A stretch of 64,000 nt of DNA from Lycium barbarum (taxonomy: Eukaryota > Streptophyta > Magnoliopsida > Solanales > Solanaceae). Both the position numbers and the translations under genes were made by a program. Below the pieces are notes generated by a model. The model saw only the letters and a list, made by a program, of their open reading frames with translations, was not told the DNA's origin and made no database searches. Shown piece after piece: positions 45,209 to 55,711 of this stretch (positions are counted from its first letter, which is position 1; each line of letters opens with the position of its first letter). The DNA lies in assembly GCF_019175385.1 (NCBI RefSeq), contig NC_083348.1:2061001-2125000 (forward strand). The letters are read 5' to 3'.

Positions 45209-48200
45209 ATGATTCCGAAAAAGGCGACGGCTGCCCAAAAGAAAAATGGCGTGGCAGGACAGACTAGCCAGGCGCAGCGAGTTACCTGGGCCCGTGCTCA
45301 GGATTTGCCCGAGGTTGCGCCCCATTCTGAGGGTTCGACTACACCACCAGAGGAGCCTGGAGCGGATCCATCATTAGCTCCAGAGGCTCCAGCTCCCGCG
45401 CCTCCAGCTCCTCAGCCAGGGGCGGAGGATAGGACTTTGAGGGAGGCTGTACAGTTGTTGACTACTTTGGTAGCGGGACAGGTTCGCAGACGCGGGCAGA
45501 GAGATGATAATGATGATGACAGGAGTGATAGCCTGAGGGTTCGGGATTTTCTGACATGCCGTCCCCTAGTGTTTTACGGATCTAGTCCCGAGGAGGACCC
45601 CCACGACTTCATTCGGGGGATTCGGCGTTCATTAGATTTGGTCAGGGCTTCAGAGACCGAGTCTGCCGAGTTGGCCTCGCACAAATTAAGAGATGTTGCT
45701 GCCAATTGGTATGAGTCTTGGGAGCTATCCAGGGGTGAGAGTGCTTCCCCAGCTACTTGGGATGAGTTCGTGGCTGCTTTTACCCGTCACTTTTTGCCCC
45801 CGGAGTTACGGCGGGCGCGGGTTGACAGATTCCTACAGTTGCAGCAGAGGGGCCGTAGTGTTCGCGAGTACAATTTGGAGTTTGATTCTTTGGCTCAATA
45901 TGCCCCTGCCATAGTAGCGGATATGGCTGACCGTATGCACCGGTATGTGATAGGATTGAACCGCTACTTGGTTGACAGTTGCATGGCGATGGCCTCACAG
46001 ACAGATATGGATATCGCCCGGTTACAGGCCCACGCTCAGGGTATGGAGGATCTACACAGGGCCGATTATTATGGTAGGGATCGAGACAGGAGGCCGCCCA
46101 AGAGGGCTAGGTCTGCGGGGTATTCTGGAGGTTCTCGAGGCGGACAGCCTCAGCAGCAGTCGTCGGACATGTATTTTCCTCCGTCAGGCCGGGGTACACA
46201 GTCAGCCGACCGACGATTTGAAAGTGCAGGACCATCCGGGGCCGGTCAGAGTTCTAGGGCATCGGGTTCCCAGACAGCCAGAGGTCCCAGCCAGTCCGGA
46301 CCACCCAGGCCCCGTTGTTCTTATTGCGGTAAATCGCACCCAGGGGAGTGCTACCGAGCCACAGGAGCCTATGTTTCGTGCAGCCGTCAGGGCCATATTA
46401 TGCGTGACTGTCCGGTGGCGAGTGGTTCTGGCAGTACAGTTCAGCCGACAGGATCAGCCGCAGGTTCATCTTCTACTCCCTCAGCGGTGCGCCCTGCGGG
46501 GCGAGGTATTCCGACACAAACGGGTCGCGGTCGAGGTCGTGGCGGTGCTTCAGGTTCTAGCGGTCCTTCGAACCGCATATATGCATTGGCTAGCCGCCAG
46601 GATCAGGAGGCTTCGCCAAATGTTGTTACAGGTACTTTACTGATTTTCTCTCGATCTGTGTATGCATTGATTGATCCTGGTTCGACTTTATCATATATTG
46701 CCTTACTTGTTGCTAATGAAATTGGGATAGAGTCTGAGCCGATAGAGCCTTTTGAGGTAGCTACACCTGTAGGGGATTCTGTTGTAGCCAGACAGGTTTA
46801 TCGGGATTGTTCTGTTATCATATCTGATCGTTGTACTAAAGCTGATTTGATAGAGTTAGATATGTTTGAATTTGATGTTATTGTGGGCATGGACTGGTTA
46901 GCGTCCTGTTATGCTAATGTTGACTGCCAGCAGAAGGTAGTTCGTTTCCAGTTCCCAGGGGAACCAGTTATAGAGTGGTCCGGGAGTACAACGTCGCCGA
47001 GGGGTAAGTTTATTTCATACCTCAAGGCTAAGAAGATGATTCAGAAGGGTTACATTTATCATTTGGTCCGGGTACACGATACTACAGCCGAGGCACCTAC
47101 CTTGCAGTCAGTTCCGGTTGTCAATGAATTTGTAGATGTATTCCCAGACGAGCTCCCGGGTCTCCCGCCCGAGCGAGAGATAGACTTTGCTATTGATTTG
47201 TTGCCAGATACGCAGCCCATATCTATTCCTCCGTACAGGATGGCACCGGCAGAATTAAAAGAATTGAAGGAACAATTGAAAGATTTATTAGAAAAAGGCT
47301 TCATCAGACCTAGTACATCGCCCTGGGGAGCGCCGATATTATTTGTGAGAAAGAAAGATGGGTCACTACAGATGTGTATTGACTACATGCAATTAAATAA
47401 GGTGACTATCAAGAATAAATATCCCCTCCCCCAGATTTGTTCGATCAGTTGCAGGGTGCCAAATATTTCTCGAAAATAGATCTGCGTTCGGGTTATCACC
47501 AGGTACGGGTACGCGAGTCTGATATTCCGAAGACTACTTTCAGGACCCGGTATGGGCATTATGAGTTCAGAGTTATGTCTTTTGGGCTGACTAATGCTCC
47601 AGCGGTATTCATGGATTTGATGAACCGGGTATTTCGGCCTTTCCTTGATATGTTCGTAATTGTGTTTATAGATGATATATTGGTTTATTCACGATCAGTC
47701 GAGGAACATTCGGATCACCTGAGAGTAGTGCTTGGCACACTTCGACAACGGCAATTATATGCAAAATTTTCGAAATGTGAATTCTGGTTAACTTCTGTGG
47801 CATTCTTGGGGCATATAGTCGGAGCAGACGGTATTCAGGTTGATACGCAGAAAATTGAAGCTGTACAGAATTGGCCCAGGCCTACTACACCTACAGAGGT
47901 GCGCAGTTTTCTAGGGTTGGCTGGTTATTACAGAAGGTTTGTAGAGAATTTTTCTTCTATTGCGGCACCATTGACAAAGTTAACTCAGAAGGCAGCGAAA
48001 TTTCAGTGGACTGATGCCTGTGAGCGCGGCTTTCAGATGTTGAAGCAAAAATTAATTACAGCTCCAGTTTTAGCCCTTCCAGAAGGACCAGACGGGTATG
48101 TGGTTTATTGTGATGCCTCTGGTACGGGTTTGGGTTGTGTGTTGATGCAGCACGGTCGAGTCATAGCCTATGCTTCCCGGCAGCTCAGACCGCACGAGAA

Positions 48201-50061
48201 GAATTATCCCACTCATGATCTGGAGTTAGCCGTGGTTATTCATGCTTTGAAGATTTGGCGGCATTACTTATATGGGGTCCAAGTTGATATTCATACAGAC
48301 CATAAGAGCCTCTAGTATATTTTCAGACAGAAAGAATTGAATTTGCGGCAGAGGCGGTGGTTAGAGCTACTGAAAGATTATGATGTTGATATTCTATACC
48401 ATCCGGGGAAAGCCAATGTCGTAGCAGATGCGCTTAGCCGCAAGTCCATGGGCAGTCTGATTGATATACAGTCTGGTAAGAAAGAAATAGTTCGTGATAT
48501 TCATCAGCTAGCCAGTTTGGGAGCCCGCTTAGCCGATTCTGGAGATACTGGGATTTCTGTTCGAGGAGTGGCCGACTCCTCCTTTCTGGGTGAGATAAAG
48601 TGGCGTCAGTATGATGATCTTGTTCTGATACAGTATAGAGATGCAGTCCGTGAAAAAGAGCAGACCCCGTTTGAGATTACGTCCGATGGAGTACTATTAT
48701 TCAGGGGCAGGTTATGTGTACCTGACGTTGCGGGACTGCGACGACAGGTTATGGGTGAGGCACAACATGCCAGGTATTCTGTTCACCCAGGATCGACGAA
48801 GATGTATCATGATCTTCGATGTCTGTATTGGTGGGACGGTATGAAAAAGGACATAGCGGAGTTCGTCTCCCAGTGCCCAAATTGTCAGCAAGTAAAGATT
48901 GAGCATCAGAAGCCCGGTGGGTTATTTCAGGAAATGGAGATACCAGCGTGGAAGTGGGAAGTAATTAATATGGATTTCATTGTAGGCTTGCCTCGTACTC
49001 CACGGAGGTACGACTCCATTTGGGTTATCGTTGATCGGCTGACAAAATCAGCCCATTTTCTGCCAGTTCGGACTACGTACTCAGCTGAAGATTATGCCAG
49101 GCTATATATTAAGGAGATTGTGAGATTGCACGGAGTTCCTGTGTCTGTTATTTCCGATAGAGGTGCCCAGTTTACAACAAATTTCTGGAGATCATTTCAG
49201 GAGGGATTGGGGACCCAGGTGAGTCTGAGTACAGCATTTCATCCCCAGTTCGATGGACAGGCCGAGCGCACTATTCAAACATTGGAAGATATGCTGCGTG
49301 CATGCGTTATTGATTTCAGGGGTAGCTGGGATGACCACTTGCCGCTTGTTGAGGTTGCTTATAATAACAGCTGCCACTCCAGTATTCAGATGGCACCATA
49401 TGAGGCCTTGTATGGTAGGAAATGCAGGTCTCCGATCGGTTGGTTTGACGTGGGTGAGATTCAGTTGATTGTTCCAGATATGGTCCAGCAGGCAGTCGAT
49501 AAAGTGAAACTAATTCGAGAGAGATTATTAGCGGCCCAGAGTCAACAAAAATCTTATGCTGACAAACGACGTCGACCGTTAGAGTTTCAGGTTGGCGATT
49601 GGGTTTTTCTGAAAGTGTCACCTATGAAAGGTGTTATGAGATTTGGCAAGAAAGGAAAGCTCAGTCTGAGATATATTGGGTCTTATCTGATTATTCGCAA
49701 AATAGGCAAGGTGGCCTACAAATTGGATTTGCCAGCTGACTTGGGAGCTGTTCACCCGGTATTCCATGTTTCTATGCTTCGTAAGTGTATTGGTGAGCCC
49801 TCCAGAATTTTCCCTTCAGATGATATGCAGGTCACAGGGGAGCTATCTTACGAAGAGCAGCCTACGGCCATATTGGATCGTCAGGTGAGAAAGTTGCGGA
49901 ATAAAGATGTGGCTTCGGTTAAAGTACTGTGGCGGAATAATAACCGCGAGGAAATGACCTGGGAGGCTGAGGAGCAAATGAAGGAAAAGTATCCTCACCT
50001 ATTTCCAGTACCTTCAGGTAATCCAATCTCTATATGTTTGGCTATGTTGAATTATGAATGA
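45209..50061 (+). pseudogene. Gag-Pol polyprotein of the Tekay element, two lesions
   Basis: The first ATG is at 45209. Gag has a Pro/Ala-rich N-terminus, a retrotrans_gag core ([17 protein letters not shown]), a Gly/Arg/Gln-rich linker and a Cys-rich knuckle ([21 protein letters not shown]). Protease has the DPGST motif usual for this clade. RT begins before 47437, where the frame shifts by a small deletion in the KYPLPQ region; the frame from 47437 holds FIDDILVYS and RNase H. A TAG at 48313-48315 interrupts the frame. Integrase follows with an HHCC finger, [16 protein letters not shown] and GQAERTI, then a GPY-type module and a C-terminal chromodomain ([16 protein letters not shown]). Confidence 0.92.
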
Positions 50062-50162
50062 TTTGTACGTGAGGGCTATAAAAGAATCTTCCCCCGAATT
50101 TGTAGTAGGATCCGTAGCATTAATCCAACATTCGAGGATGAATGTTCTTAAGATGGGGAGGA

Positions 50163-53036
50163 TGTTACGTCCCGTATTTTCATACGTTGGAACAACCCGG
50201 ATGAACTATAATAATTTAAGGCCAAGATTATTCCGGGATTTGAAGTCGGGACTTTTGACCTTTGATTTTATTTTGAGACATAAGTTATATATGAAATTTA
50301 CGACATTGAACACTTAGGAAAAATTGGGACCGCAATTCATAAAATTGGAATTAAAAATGTGGTACAAAATGCCATGTTTGGCCGTGTAATTGAGAGGGGT
50401 CCCACACAATTGTGTGGCCAATTTTTAATGGTCCAACACATTGTGTGGGCCAAAGACTTGTATAGATATTTTGTGGACAACTAAAGGATGAAAACCAAGT
50501 CATCTTTATTTCAATTCCTACACTTAGAACAAATAGCAAGAAGGATAAATACTCCCTCCAACTCTCGGCTGAAGACTAAGAAAATCAAGTCCATTTTCTA
50601 GCCTTCCCAAAATCATTTCTTTGGTGCAAACCCACTATATTGAAGACCCTAAGTAGCGTGGAAATATTGTTTTGATCATTTAGCCATTCATTGTGCCCAA
50701 TTGCAAAACCCTAGCTATTTGGTGGAGTGAAGAACAAAGGTAAGATTTGATCTTGTTTATGTATTGTGAATGTTGTATGCATATTGTAGTATGCTAAAAT
50801 GGATAGAAATTATGAAATATAGAATGTTGAAGTTGGGTTGTGTGTTGGGCTAGTTGGCCGTGTAAAGTGGGGGTGTGTTGTGTGGTATTGGATTAATGAA
50901 GTTATTCTTGAATCATGTTAAATTGTTGTAGAGCGGAGAAGGAATACGATCGTCAACATATGTGTATATGTATGGGTAGTGTAGCCGTGTGCATAGCTTT
51001 TAATGTGTGACGAAGGATGAATTAATGTCGTTTAGCGTCGTGATGATTGATGTTGAGAAATTGTGGGCTGTTTTTAGTCTTATAGTGCGTTTGAAGTAAG
51101 TCGTATATCTGTGAAAATGGCATCGATACATTGTTGGATTGTTGATATATTAGGCAAATTGCACAAAGTGTTGTTGAATGAAGCAAAAAGCCAGTTGAGC
51201 TGAGCGAGGGCATCACATGCGAGTCGCAGGTGCTGCATACGAATCGCATGTGATGCCGCGTCTGCTGACAGAAAGAGGCTGAAGAAGTAACCATGTGTGA
51301 CGCAAAATGCGACATCACCTGCGAGTCGCATGTTGCACATGCGAATCGCATATGGTGTCGCATATGCTGCTCATCAGGTGACTGAAAACTGTCACACATG
51401 CGATAATTTGGTGCGACATGCGACTCGCATGTTGCACCTGCGACGCAAAACGCGAGACGCATCTGATGCACAGGGGCATCTTTGTCTGGAAATTGTTCCC
51501 GTGTTGGTCATGCTTTAAACAGATTGTCTAAGGGTTTTGGGATTCATTATCTTGCAGTTTTAGCGTAGATTTTTTACGAGGGAAATGTTGCCAAATTTTT
51601 CGGTAGAATTAGTGTTAGTTTGAAATGAAGTGCCTATGGTTAATGTTGGGTATTCATTGGCATATTTGTAGACCTTGGGGAGCCCGAGGCGTAGATTGTC
51701 TACCTTGGAGTGCGTGCGCGGTATGTAAAGCACCTTTCTTTCGTTTGGCATGCTTTAGTTATAAATAGGCTAGACTACTAGCCTTAAGGAAATACGAGTT
51801 CGTTATAATCTTTACATATGTTCCTTGGCATTCCTATGTATGATATGATGGATATATTTTCTATAGGCGGGCCCGACTCGGGTCAACACCCGCTCGTGGG
51901 TCCCGCGACTTTCCTTTATGTAATTCGAAAAATCTTTGAAAGAATTTGTTATGACTACTATTCTGATTTCAAATATGATTATCTTACTTATGTTTGGATC
52001 TATGATAATGATTTTGTGCATATGACTACTCACGACTCTATTCGTGCTTTTTTTGTTATTCCTTTCGCCGAGTCCCGGGCCGGTTCTGTCATCGTGCACA
52101 TTTTGATATACTCCGGAGTTATGCTATGTTATGGTTCACCGAGCTACTCGCAAAAGAGGGTCGGGTTCCACATGCCTTTGGTGTTATGCTGTGTATGGCG
52201 TTATGTTGTGATATGGTATGCGACGGGGATACAGAGATATGAGACTTTCTGGTGTTATGGCGCCATCGACGTGTGGGCGACCATATTTTTCTGTACCGAT
52301 GCATGACTTGCATATTTTGAAAGTAAACAAATTTTGATATGCACTTATGTTTGATACCTCCGTTTCGTTTATGTCTCAGATTTACTTTCTGTACATTCTG
52401 CTTTGCATACTCAGTACATATTTCGTACTGACCCCCTTTCTTCGGGGGCTGGGTTTTCATGCCCGCAGGTACAGACGCACAGTTTGGTGATCCGCCGATT
52501 TAGGACACCCCCTTTTTGCTGTTGGAGTGCTCTTATCCCTTCAGAGCACATCTTTTGGTATATACTTTTGTTCGCTATGTTTGTATAAATTCGTTCATGG
52601 ATACGGTGGGGCCCTGTCCCGCCATATGATTCGTTTGGTCTGTTTAGAGGTCTGTAGACGTATTTATGGGTGTGTGCCTACTTTTGTACAAGTGTTATCG
52701 TATGATCTCATTTGATTTAGCAGCCTTGTCGGCGTGCATTTTGTATATGTTTTGGGTCGTTGTGCCATTTGACAGCCTTGTCGGCTTTTGGGTCGTTGTG
52801 CCATATATATATATGTCCGCACACGATTGCGTTGAAATGTGTTTGGAATGATTTGATATAGTTTGAGACGGCATACAGTATTTATACCTTTTCTTGTTGT
52901 CATTCCTATGTATGAAGGTATAAATATGACTACTCACGACTCTATTCGTGCTATTTGTGTGCGATGCGATATGGAAAGATACGTTTGGGTGCCCAACTAG
53001 GGCGCCAGTGACGGCCTACGGGGCTGGGTTGTGACA
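50163..53036 (+). repeat. 3' LTR of the Tekay element, with filler DNA
   Basis: It is nearly identical to the 5' LTR, with two notable differences. About 11 bp at the place equivalent to 44908-44918 are replaced by about 64 bp of patchwork sequence (about 52884-52948). The TATA-like box is changed to TTTAAACAG. The hairpin block is at about 52410-52468. Confidence 0.93.
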
Positions 53037-53041
53037 GGAAC

Positions 53042-53156
53042 GACCAGAAAAAGAAGTGAAGTTAGAAAGCCGTATGATAGGTGGTAACTATCTTGTATGG
53101 TTCGGGGGGTAATCGGCGTACTCCGATTAGTGGGGGAGGGGGGGGGGGGGGGGGAA
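53042..53156 (+). other. Mitochondrial group II intron 3' end (domains V-VI) in the NUMT
   Basis: AAAGCCGTATGATAGGTGGT pairs with AACTATCTTGTATGGTTC in the arrangement of group II domain V. It is followed by TAATCGGCGTACTCCGATTA, a domain VI-like hairpin. A run of about 20 G residues sits at the junction with the exon, longer than expected and probably a nuclear expansion. Confidence 0.7.
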
Positions 53157-53604
53157 TCTTTGGCTATATCAAACATACAGGGAATTAGAGGTAGGATTCT
53201 ACCGATGCCAAGTCATGGACTGGTTTCTTCAGCCCTTTTTCTATATGTTGGTGTTCTATATGACCGACATAAGACTCGACTTGTTAGATATTATAGAGGT
53301 TTAGTGAGCACCATGCCGAATCTCTCTACCATTTTCTTCTCTTCCACTTTGGCCATTATGAGTTCACCTGGTTCTAGTAGCTTTATCGGGGAATTTCTCA
53401 TCTTAGTAGGAGCTTTCCAAAGAAATAGCTTAGTAGCCATATTAGCAGCGCTTGGGATGATTTTAGGCGTGGCCTATTCCCTTTGGCTATATAATCGTGC
53501 GGTTTCTTGGAATTTAAACCCCGATTTCCTCCATAAATTCTCCGATCCAAATGGCAGAGAAGTTTCCATATTTATACCTTTTCTTGTTGGAGGGGTGACC
53601 GTAC
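53157..53604 (+). pseudogene. nad4: Nuclear copy of mitochondrial nad4, one exon
   Basis: The translation contains HGLVSSALFLYVGVLYDRHK, TMPNLSTIFF, SSFIGEFLILVGAFQRNSL, ALGMILGVAYSLWLYNRAVS and FLHKFSDPNGREVSIFIPFL, clearly NADH dehydrogenase subunit 4 near its C-terminus. It corresponds to the third exon of the plant gene (from memory of its four-exon layout). No stop codon breaks it, but several residues differ from the conserved protein. It cannot function here: the other exons are absent and nuclear expression would lack RNA editing and group II splicing. Confidence 0.92.
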
Positions 53605-53925
53605 GTTAAACTACCAAAGAAACTAGGATAAACCAATGTGATCATGACATTGTAGGTGCTTGCGATAGGACGGATGCGACTTCCCGGCATAGCCCGTTGC
53701 ATAACTCGCCCCCTTTTTTTATCCATTACTTTAGTCTTTAGGGAGATAAAGCTTGACTTTACTAAACTAATAAATAAGGCTCGCGCTAGGTGCTTACCTT
53801 TTTTGGCTATAGGGTTGGGGTAGCTTGCTGTGTGAGACTGATAGAAAGAAAGGACGGGGGGAAACCATGCATGGTACTTCTCGACCCTGTCTCCGAGGGA
53901 CAGTTAAACTAGTGACTCATGAATG
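53605..53925 (+). other. Nuclear mitochondrial DNA, start of the next nad4 intron
   Basis: GTGACCGTACGTTAAAC follows the exon directly, as a group II intron 5' end would. Mitochondrial-type composition continues to about 53920, where AT-rich nuclear sequence resumes. Confidence 0.65.
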
Positions 53926-54386
53926 CTGATACACTAAAATTGCAAGTTACAAAATCTAGGTAGAGTGAAGTTGGAAGCATTTGCAGCGGCTGCTTAGGGT
54001 TACGATTTTCGACTTCTGCGACATCTTCTATTTCACAATCCTCACAAATTACTGTCAAATTATCGTAATTGAATTATAACTAGTTTTGATTATTCTGGGA
54101 TCTAACACAATTATATTTGAGCAATGGACAGGTTTCACGTTAATGAAGAAGTATCAAAATATAAATCCGAGAAAAAAATATGTTGGACTCAAAACAAAGC
54201 TTAAAATTGAGAAGAAAAAAAATTGAGAATAGACTTTGAATATACTGAAAATCGGAGTAAAATATACCCAGCCTAGCCATGAACTACGTCGTGATTTTAT
54301 ATTCTAAAAACATGCACGATTTGATCATATATATAAGTTGCGACAATAACAAATTCAGGACGAACGACTCTTCTGTTTTGTCTTGG
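53926..54386. other. Sequence between the mitochondrial block and the right inverted repeat
   Basis: No gene is recognised. On the minus strand a short frame from about 54031 reads MSQKSKIVTLSSRCKC, a composition seen in small transposon-linked zinc-finger ORFs, but it is too short to assign. Confidence 0.4.
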
Positions 54387-54563
54387 AAGTTTTTAGCTTG
54401 AAAAATACCGAATTGCCCTTCGTAGAGTTAAACAGTCTATTATTCTAGTTTGGTTCTGTAGTAAAAGGACTAAAACCACATGCATTACTTAATTGAAGGC
54501 CAAATGTGCTTAGTTAGATATCACAGGGACTAAAATAAGAGTAACACAATAACACGGGGACTA
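54387..54563 (-). repeat. Right arm of the terminal inverted repeat pair
   Basis: This is the inverted partner of 41001-41175. Its outer side continues ACTAAAATAGCCATTTTC and then meets the TA microsatellite at 54577. Confidence 0.85.
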
Positions 54564-54573
54564 AAATAGCCAT

Positions 54574-54576
<3 letters not shown>

Positions 54577-54612
<36 letters not shown>
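54577..54612. repeat. (TA)n microsatellite
   Basis: About 36 bp of TA repeat, adjoining the right inverted repeat, mirroring the TA tract at the left arm. Confidence 0.97.
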
Positions 54613-54617
<5 letters not shown>

Positions 54618-54935
54618 GAACAGAAAAAAAAAAGCTACTAGTCTAAAAAAATGTAAAAGAAAGCAAGTCCAAAGAGTAAAACAGAACTCTTGAAAATATC
54701 TACTAGCCTCAAAATATATCTACCGCATTCTCTATCTCTTAACTGAAGATAATAAAAAAAAGACCAAATACATAAGTAGTCCCTTGAACTTGTCACAAAA
54801 TTCCATTTAGACACCTTAACTGGAGAGGTGACCTATTGAACACCTAATCTATATTAGATTTGTGCCTAGTAAACATACTGTGCTGACATGGCAGAGAGAT
54901 TGTTATTCACCTCCTTTGAGAGCGTGAATAACTTC

Positions 54936-54980
<45 letters not shown>

Positions 54981-55067
54981 TAATCCTTTGAACTTAAAAC
55001 AAATATAGTTACAATTTATCTTGTGATCGATATGAATGTGTTAGTGGATATTCTATGCTGGTTAAAT
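54613..55067. other. Intergenic DNA, second TA microsatellite
   Basis: A (TA)n tract lies at about 54941-54978. The segment 54770-54900 (AGTAGTCCCTTGAACTTGTC, GACACCTTAACTGGAG, CAGTGCTGACATGGCA-like) resembles a dispersed plant transposon repeat. No gene is seen. Confidence 0.5.
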
Positions 55068-55204
55068 TGTAACACCTCATACCTTTAAACTAAGTTACGT
55101 TTATGATTCAGGACTTAGAAACCAAGATGGAAATGTTGGGATTCGAAATTTGCTCCGTCACGGTAAAAGTATGTGTTGCAACGTTTTGTACAGGTGGTAC
55201 AATG

Positions 55205-55455
55205 ATGTACGAGACGTACATTGGTGGGCGTACATCGTTGGAAAATAATAGAAGTCACTGGAAATTGGAGATGAGGTACGGGCAGATTATACGGGCCGTA
55301 CATAATGTAGGGGCCGTACATAATGTAGGGGCCGTACTTTTGGCCCGTATAATAAAGTACGGGACGTACCACGTAAGTCGTACTTCCCCCGTCAAATACT
55401 GATGTTCACTGGAAATTGAACTCCAAGTACGACCAGAATGTACGGGCCGTACTTC
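55205..55455. promoter_or_regulatory. GTACGGGCCGTAC palindrome cluster in LTR 1
   Basis: Repeated (G)TACGGGCCGTAC and related half-sites (ACGAGACGTAC, GGGGCCGTAC) occupy the 250 bp before the TATA box at 55474. A 17-bp direct repeat, GGCCGTACATAATGTAG, is present twice at about 55301-55334. Confidence 0.6.
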
Positions 55456-55711
55456 ACCCGCCTCAGCCAGAAACTATAAATACATGGGATCAGTTTTATT
55501 TCCCACTTTTTACATTCTTCAAGCCCTAGGACGAAGTCTTCTCCTCCTTCCATTGAAACACATCAAGGTAAGCCCATTCTATGCATTCCAAGTCAATTCT
55601 AATGTGTACCCATGATTCCTAAACAAGAATTCATCATTCTTAACCTAGGGTTTTCAAGAAAACCCATTTAAGGAATTCAAGATTTAAGGCTTTGGGATTC
55701 TTCTTCAAAGT

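Larger units (their letters stand above)
42158..53036 (+). mobile_element. Complete Tekay/Del-type Ty3-gypsy element
   Basis: It is flanked by the 5-bp target duplication GGAAC (42153-42157 and 53037-53041). LTRs are 42158-45004 and 50163-53036, beginning TGTTATGTCCCG or TGTTACGTCCCG and ending GTGACA; they are nearly identical by eye. The primer-binding site TGGAATCAGAGC (45009-45020) differs at one base from the usual initiator-Met match. The polypurine tract GATGGGGAGGA ends at 50162. It inserted within the mitochondrial segment. Confidence 0.96.

Noticed and set aside
55301..55334. CRISPR-like direct repeats
   Set aside because: There are only two short repeats in a eukaryotic LTR, part of a palindrome cluster; no spacers of regular length.
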